Below are positions 59,879 to 64,000 of a stretch of 64,000 nucleotides of DNA, one piece after another. The DNA is taken from contig URNZ01000004.1 of assembly GCA_900549405.1 (NCBI GenBank), forward strand, positions 12,326 through 76,325, given 5' to 3'. The stretch is from an uncultured Eubacteriales bacterium. GTDB taxonomy: Bacteria > Bacillota > Clostridia > Oscillospirales > Oscillospiraceae. The number at the start of each line of letters is the position of its first letter. Position 1 is the stretch's first letter. A model generated the notes under the pieces. The model made no database searches. It had not been told where the DNA came from and was given only the letters and a program-made list of their open reading frames with translations. The translations under genes and the position numbers were made by a program.

Positions 59879-60979
59879 TCAGCCCACGGTGACCGTGGCA
59901 GAGCGGCCCACGATGTTGATGTAGGACGGCCCCACCCCCAGGCGCAGGGGGTTCCCGGCGGCGTCTAAATAGGTCATGGGGCTGCTGTCGCTGCTGCGGG
60001 ACCAGGTGATGTCCTGCACCCGCCCGTCACAGAAGAGCTGGCCGGAGCCGGTGCCCGTGGTGCGCACGGACTGGCGGCCCTTGTCGTCCCCCTTGATGGC
60101 GGACACGTCGGTGCGCAGCACCAGGACGTTCTTCACCAGCACCTGCTCCCCGGTGTTGCCGTCCACATAGGCCGAGCCGTATTCCGACACCCGGTAAAGC
60201 CCGGCCTGGGCGTCGTAAGTGAACACGCCGGTCTTATAGTCGGAAAAGCGCACGGACACGGTCTCCGCCGGATCGCCCGAGGCGGTCTCCCCCTCCATCA
60301 GGAAGGAGACGGGGTAGGAGAAGCCGTCTTTATGCTCCAGACGGATGCCATAGGTGGGCAGCAGATTTTGAATGGTCTGGCCGGAGGTGAGGACGGAGTG
60401 CTCCAGGCCCATGGTCTTTTTCCGGGTCTTGTCCCGCCAGAACAGGGTGCCCTCGTAGGGGCCGTTGACGCAGTCCAGGGCGGTGACGCCCATGTTTTTG
60501 ATGGCGGAGTAAGCCTGGGGGCTGCCCCCGGCGTGGAGAAACACCGCATCGTGGCCCCGGGCCAGGGAGACATAGTAATCCCGGGCCGAGCGCACCGAGC
60601 CTAAGTCGCCCACGCCCTCCACCGACTGGAACACCGCCATCATCCGGGTGATGCCCCCCTCGGCGGGCAGCTCATAGATGAGGTCGGCCTGGGACACCCC
60701 CAGCTGGGGCAGGGCCTTTTTCAGGTTGTTGAGCATGATGGCCACGGGCCGGGCACCCGCCAGATCCACAGCGCTGCCCTCCCCGGTGAGGGGGTTGGTA
60801 TAGGGCAGGACGGGCTCGGGTTCGGGCTCCGGTTCCGGCTCCTCCACGGGGGCGATGACGGAGACGGACGGCTCATCCGGCATGGAGGAGGACGCGGCGG
60901 GGGAGTCCCCCTTTCCACAGGCGGACAGCAGACCGGCTGTCAGGACCAGAGAGAGCAGCAGGGCGAGGGGCTTTTTCAT
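59879..60979 (-). CDS. DUF3048 domain lipoprotein (YerB-like)
   Basis: The 366-residue lipoprotein has a signal peptide with lipobox LLSAC (Cys21), an acidic EPEPEPEPEP linker, and a DUF3048 pair of domains (PLTGEGSAVDLAGARPVAIMLNN, QADLIYELPAEGGITRMMAVFQ, GSVRSARDYYVSLARGHDAVFLHAGGSP). YerB-type proteins are exported and of unknown function, probably on the wall side of the membrane. Confidence 0.9.
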   Translation of the reverse strand: MKKPLALLLSLVLTAGLLSACGKGDSPAASSSMPDEPSVSVIAPVEEPEPEPEPEPVLPYTNPLTGEGSAVDLAGARPVAIMLNNLKKALPQLGVSQADLIYELPAEGGITRMMAVFQSVEGVGDLGSVRSARDYYVSLARGHDAVFLHAGGSPQAYSAIKNMGVTALDCVNGPYEGTLFWRDKTRKKTMGLEHSVLTSGQTIQNLLPTYGIRLEHKDGFSYPVSFLMEGETASGDPAETVSVRFSDYKTGVFTYDAQAGLYRVSEYGSAYVDGNTGEQVLVKNVLVLRTDVSAIKGDDKGRQSVRTTGTGSGQLFCDGRVQDITWSRSSDSSPMTYLDAAGNPLRLGVGPSYINIVGRSATVTVG

Positions 60980-61032
60980 GGCGGGGGCCTCCCTTTTTCA
61001 TCCGATTTGCGCCTGGGTGCAGGCGCGACTTC

Positions 61033-61073
61033 ATGATAATGTTATCATACCGTCCCCGGCGGCGTTCTGTCAA
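61033..61073 (-). promoter_or_regulatory. promoter of the DUF3048 gene with overlapping palindrome
   Basis: Minus-strand TTGACA (61073-61068), 18-base spacer, TATGAT (61049-61044). ATGATAA-TG-TTATCAT (61033-61048) covers the -10 box and start point and could be an operator. Confidence 0.6.
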
Positions 61074-61137
61074 CCGAGACGGCGAGACTTGACGGAAGAA
61101 AATGAATGAAAAAATGCAATTCTCACGCCTCCGGCGG

Positions 61138-61166
61138 TTGACAGGTGGGGGAGGAGGTGCTATAGT
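61138..61166 (+). promoter_or_regulatory. promoter of the hydrogenase operon
   Basis: TTGACA, 17-base spacer, TATAGT. The leader contains three 11-base repeats (AAAAAACTGTT, AAAAAACCGTC, AAAAAACACAA) at 61196-61228. Confidence 0.7.
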
Positions 61167-61302
61167 TCATTTGTGCAATTACATTAGGGTGCATTAAAAA
61201 ACTGTTAAAAAACCGTCAAAAAACACAAAATCAGAATGTGTGCCGGGGAAACGGGGCGGTGCCTGCGCCTCGTCCGGTGCTGCGTCAGGAGGAGGAGTTG
61301 CC

Positions 61303-63138
61303 TTGAGTCGTTTGTCCATTGAAACGCCGGACCGGGCCCAAACCGTTTTGGGGGGCCTGCGCCGGGACATGGGCCGGCGCATCAGCGCCAGCCAGCCGGG
61401 ACTTTGCCCGGTGGACATGTCATTGAACTTTTTGCGCCTTTGTCATGCACAGACCTGCGGAAAGTGCGTGCCCTGCCGGGTGGGATTGAGCCAGCTGGCC
61501 GACCTCATCGAGCAGGTGCTGGACCGCACCGCCACCAAAGAGACCATCGACCTCATCGAGGCCACCGCCCGGGTCATTGCCGACTCCGCCGACTGCGCCA
61601 TCGGCTATGAGGCCGCCCACATGGTCCTCAAGGGCGTGCGGGGCTTCCGGGAGGATTTTGAGGAGCACGCCTTCCATGGCCGGTGCATCTGCGCCCTGAG
61701 CCACCCCGTGCCCTGTGTGTCCGTCTGCCCGGCCCATGTGGACGTGCCCGGCTATGTGGCCCTGGTGCGGGAGGGCCGTTACAGCGACGCGGTGCGGCTC
61801 ATCCGCAAGGACAACCCCTTCCCCTCCGCCTGCGCCTATGTGTGCGAGCACCCCTGCGAGGCCCAGTGCCGCCGCCGCATGGTGGACGACGCGGTGAACA
61901 TCTGCGGGCTGAAGCGCTTTGCCGTGGACCACGGCACGGACACCCCCATCCCCGAAAAGGCCCCGGAGACGGGCAAGACGGTGGCCATCATCGGCGGCGG
62001 CCCCGGCGGCCTGACTGCCGCCTATTACCTGACCCTGATGGGCCATAAAGTCACCGTGTACGAGCAGCGGCCCAAGCTGGGCGGTATGCTGCGCTATGGC
62101 ATCCCCGACTATCGCCTGCCCCAGGACATTCTGGACCGGGACATCAACTATATCTTGTCTGCCGGCATCGCCGTCCACACCGGCGTGTCCATCGGCAAAG
62201 ACCTGACCATGGCGGACATCCAGCGCAGCTTTGACGCGGTTTACATCGCCATCGGCGCCCACAACGACAAGAAGCTGGGCCTGGAGGGCGAGACCTCCAA
62301 GAACGTGGTCAGCGCCGTGGAGCTGCTCCGGGGCATCGGCGAGGGCAAGGCCCCCGACTTCACCGGCAAAAAGGTCTGCGTGGTGGGCGGCGGCAACGTG
62401 TCGATGGACGCCACCCGTACCGCCCTGCGCCTGGGGGCGGAGAGCGTCACCTGTGTCTATCGCCGCCGGGTGGAGGATATGACCGCCCTGGCCGAGGAGA
62501 TCGAAGAGGCCATGGCTGAGGGCTGCCAGATCCTGCCCCTTCAGGCCCCCTCCCGCATCGAGGCCGACGAGAACGGCTGCGTGTGCGCCCTGTGGACCCG
62601 GCCCCAGCACATCGGCCCCTATGGCAGCGACGGGCGGCCCAAGCCCGTGGCCGCCGACGCGCCGGAGTTCCGCATCCCCTGCGACTATGTCATCGTGGCC
62701 ATCGGCCAGGCCATCGAGGCCAAGCCCTTTGAGGCCGTGGGCGTGACCACCCAGCGGGGGGCCATCCAGGCCGACCTGACCAGCGCCGTGCCCGGACTGG
62801 ACAACGTGTTCGCCGGCGGCGACGCCGTCTCCGGCCCCGCCACCGTGATCCGCGCCGTGGCCGCCGGTAAAGTGGCCGCTGACAACATCGACGCCTATCT
62901 GGGCTTTGACCACAAGATCCACACCGACGTGGAGATCCCCCCGGCCCACCTGACCAACTCGCCCCCCTGCGGCCGGGTGAACCTGAAAAACCGCCATCTG
63001 GACTGCTATTGCGGTGACTTTACCCTGCTGAAAGAGGGCATGACCCTGGAGGAGGCCCAACAGGAGGCGGGCCGCTGCCTGCGCTGTGACCACTTCGGCT
63101 ATGGCATCTTTAAGGGAGGGAGGAACACGGAATGGTAA
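61303..63138 (+). CDS. NuoF-C/GltD-like NAD(P)H oxidoreductase fusion of the hydrogenase operon
   Basis: The 611-residue flavo-iron-sulfur protein starts with a NuoF-type 4Fe-4S domain (HAQTCGKCVPCRVGLSQL, about 46-65). Then come a Cys-rich ferredoxin-like segment (CPAHVDVPGYV, CAYVCEHPCEAQCRR) and a GltD/NfnB-like FAD- and NAD(P)-binding pair (IIGGGPGGLTAAYYLTLMGHKVTVYEQ; VVGGGNVSMDATRTALRLGA; NVFAGGDAVSGPATV). A C-terminal CYCGD...CLRCD segment adds Cys ligands. It probably moves electrons between a pyridine nucleotide and the hydrogenase encoded next. The start is TTG 61303 after AGGAGGAG. Confidence 0.88.
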   Translation: MSRLSIETPDRAQTVLGGLRRDMGRRISASQPGLCPVDMSLNFLRLCHAQTCGKCVPCRVGLSQLADLIEQVLDRTATKETIDLIEATARVIADSADCAIGYEAAHMVLKGVRGFREDFEEHAFHGRCICALSHPVPCVSVCPAHVDVPGYVALVREGRYSDAVRLIRKDNPFPSACAYVCEHPCEAQCRRRMVDDAVNICGLKRFAVDHGTDTPIPEKAPETGKTVAIIGGGPGGLTAAYYLTLMGHKVTVYEQRPKLGGMLRYGIPDYRLPQDILDRDINYILSAGIAVHTGVSIGKDLTMADIQRSFDAVYIAIGAHNDKKLGLEGETSKNVVSAVELLRGIGEGKAPDFTGKKVCVVGGGNVSMDATRTALRLGAESVTCVYRRRVEDMTALAEEIEEAMAEGCQILPLQAPSRIEADENGCVCALWTRPQHIGPYGSDGRPKPVAADAPEFRIPCDYVIVAIGQAIEAKPFEAVGVTTQRGAIQADLTSAVPGLDNVFAGGDAVSGPATVIRAVAAGKVAADNIDAYLGFDHKIHTDVEIPPAHLTNSPPCGRVNLKNRHLDCYCGDFTLLKEGMTLEEAQQEAGRCLRCDHFGYGIFKGGRNTEW

Positions 63139-64000
63139 CGCTGACCATCGACGGACGCACCGTCCAGGCCCAGGAGGGGGCCACCATTCTGGAGGCGGCC
63201 GCCCAGGCCGACATCCATATCCCTCACCTGTGCTACTTAAAGGGGATCAACGAGATCGCCGCCTGCCGGGTGTGCTGCGTGGAGGTAGAGGGCGAGCGGG
63301 CCATGGTGACGGCCTGCAACAACCCGGTGAAGGAGGGCATGGTGGTCCACACCAACTCCCCCCGGGTGCGCACCACCCGGCGCATCAACGTGGAGCTCAT
63401 CCTGTCCCAGCACGACTGCAAGTGTGCCACCTGCGTGCGCAGCGGCAACTGCCAGCTGCAGACCATCGCCAACGATCTGGGCATCGTGAAGGTCCACTAT
63501 GAGACCCAGCTGCCCCGGGGCCTGCGGGGGGCCTGGACCACCACCTTCCCCCTGTATCACGACTATAACAAGTGCATCAAGTGTATGCGCTGCATCCAGG
63601 TGTGCGACAAGGTGCAGACGCTGAGCATCTGGGACGTATCCGGCACCGGCGGACGCACCATGATCGACGTGTCTGGAAACCGGGTCATGAAGGACTCGGA
63701 CTGCGCCCTGTGCGGCCAGTGCATCACCCACTGCCCCACCGGCGGCCTGCGGGAGCGGGACGACACCATGGAGGTGTTCTCCGCCCTGGCCGACCCGGAC
63801 AAGATCACCGTGGTCCAGGTGGCCCCCGCCGTGCGCACCGCCTGGGGCGAGGCCTTCGGTCTGCCCCGGGAGCAGGCCACCATGGAGCGCATGGCCGCCG
63901 CCCTGCGCCGACTGGGCTTTGACTATGTGTTCGACACCGACTTCACCGCCGACCTGACCATTATGGAGGAGGGCAGCGAGTTCCTCCACCGCCTGAAGTC
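63132..64000 (+). CDS. [FeFe] hydrogenase catalytic subunit, N-terminal part (runs off the window)
   Basis: It starts at ATG 63132, overlapping the previous gene by 7 bases. The visible 289 residues contain a 2Fe-2S ferredoxin domain (HIPHLCYLKG, AACRVCCVEV, TACNNPV), a His/Cys3 4Fe-4S region (HDCKCATCVRSGNCQLQ), and two 4Fe-4S motifs (CIKCMRCIQVC, CALCGQCITHC). The beginning of the H-cluster domain (VVQVAPAVRTAWGEAFG) follows. This is the layout of NAD(P)-linked HndD/HydA enzymes that form or use H2. The H-cluster cysteines lie beyond the end. Confidence 0.93.
   Translation, partial: MVTLTIDGRTVQAQEGATILEAAAQADIHIPHLCYLKGINEIAACRVCCVEVEGERAMVTACNNPVKEGMVVHTNSPRVRTTRRINVELILSQHDCKCATCVRSGNCQLQTIANDLGIVKVHYETQLPRGLRGAWTTTFPLYHDYNKCIKCMRCIQVCDKVQTLSIWDVSGTGGRTMIDVSGNRVMKDSDCALCGQCITHCPTGGLRERDDTMEVFSALADPDKITVVQVAPAVRTAWGEAFGLPREQATMERMAAALRRLGFDYVFDTDFTADLTIMEEGSEFLHRLK

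Noticed and set aside
1-64000. CRISPR arrays and rRNA genes
   Set aside because: No regularly spaced repeats with unique spacers and no rRNA sequence were seen; the only array-like pattern is the in-frame glgB tail repeat.

Overview
The window looks like the chromosome of a GC-rich, anaerobic, low-redox Clostridia member, most likely an Oscillospiraceae-type gut bacterium of the Flavonifractor/Intestinimonas/Lawsonibacter kind. This rests on gene content: butyrate kinase with phosphate butyryltransferase, an [FeFe] hydrogenase with a partner flavoprotein, two S-layer-homology surface proteins, a clostridial GlgC/GlgD glycogen operon, a split transketolase, and consensus sigma-A promoters. The genus is inferred, not proven.

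Layout. 1-5.8 kb is housekeeping and envelope: a cytidylate-kinase-like protein, a class-I glutamine amidotransferase-like hydrolase, an M15 carboxypeptidase, a voltage-gated-like K+ channel with RCK_C domains, and a GH3 lipoprotein. 5.8-14.2 kb is a nested mobile region. An IS200/IS605-type insertion sequence has its tnpA gene split by a 7.8-kb AT-richer element. That element carries a large serine recombinase, a type I restriction-modification operon with a truncated hsdS, TnpV and two regulators. A 6-bp core (ATTTGC on the minus strand) marks both junctions, and removing the element rebuilds the tnpA frame exactly. 14.3-21 kb holds a P1B-type ATPase with its DUF6110 partner and a YfcC transporter/M20 amidohydrolase pair divergent from a LysR regulator. 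21-31.8 kb is central carbon storage on the minus strand: glgB-glgC-glgD-glgA, then glgP, then the transketolase halves, each block with its own promoter. A DacF-type D,D-carboxypeptidase follows.

33.3-46.3 kb is a compact, one-directional phage-derived cluster. It has terminase, portal, protease, decoration protein, capsid, connectors, contractile sheath and tube, a frameshifting tail chaperone, LysM hub and baseplate proteins. I see no integrase, repressor, lysis genes, fibres or recognisable tape measure, so it is either a remnant or a domesticated particle.

46.3-57.9 kb is rich in small RNAs. It contains a promoter-driven, terminator-ended structured RNA, two SLH surface proteins, four type I toxin-antitoxin loci of the Fst/TxpA/holin-like kind (convergent toxin and antitoxin RNAs, 27-43-residue hydrophobic toxins beginning (M/V)VTYSDLI) and two decayed copies. 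Between them lie the butyrate genes, a tRNA-Thr(CGU) and an SH3/zinc-ribbon membrane protein. 58-64 kb has MgtE, a DUF3048 lipoprotein, a NuoF-C/GltD-like flavoprotein fusion and the start of an [FeFe] hydrogenase that runs off the end.

Most attractive for follow-up are the recombinase element that uses the conserved tnpA core as its attachment site, the toxin-antitoxin family with a conserved alternative Shine-Dalgarno hairpin, the unassigned structured RNA at 46.4 kb, and the contractile phage-like cluster without a tape measure.
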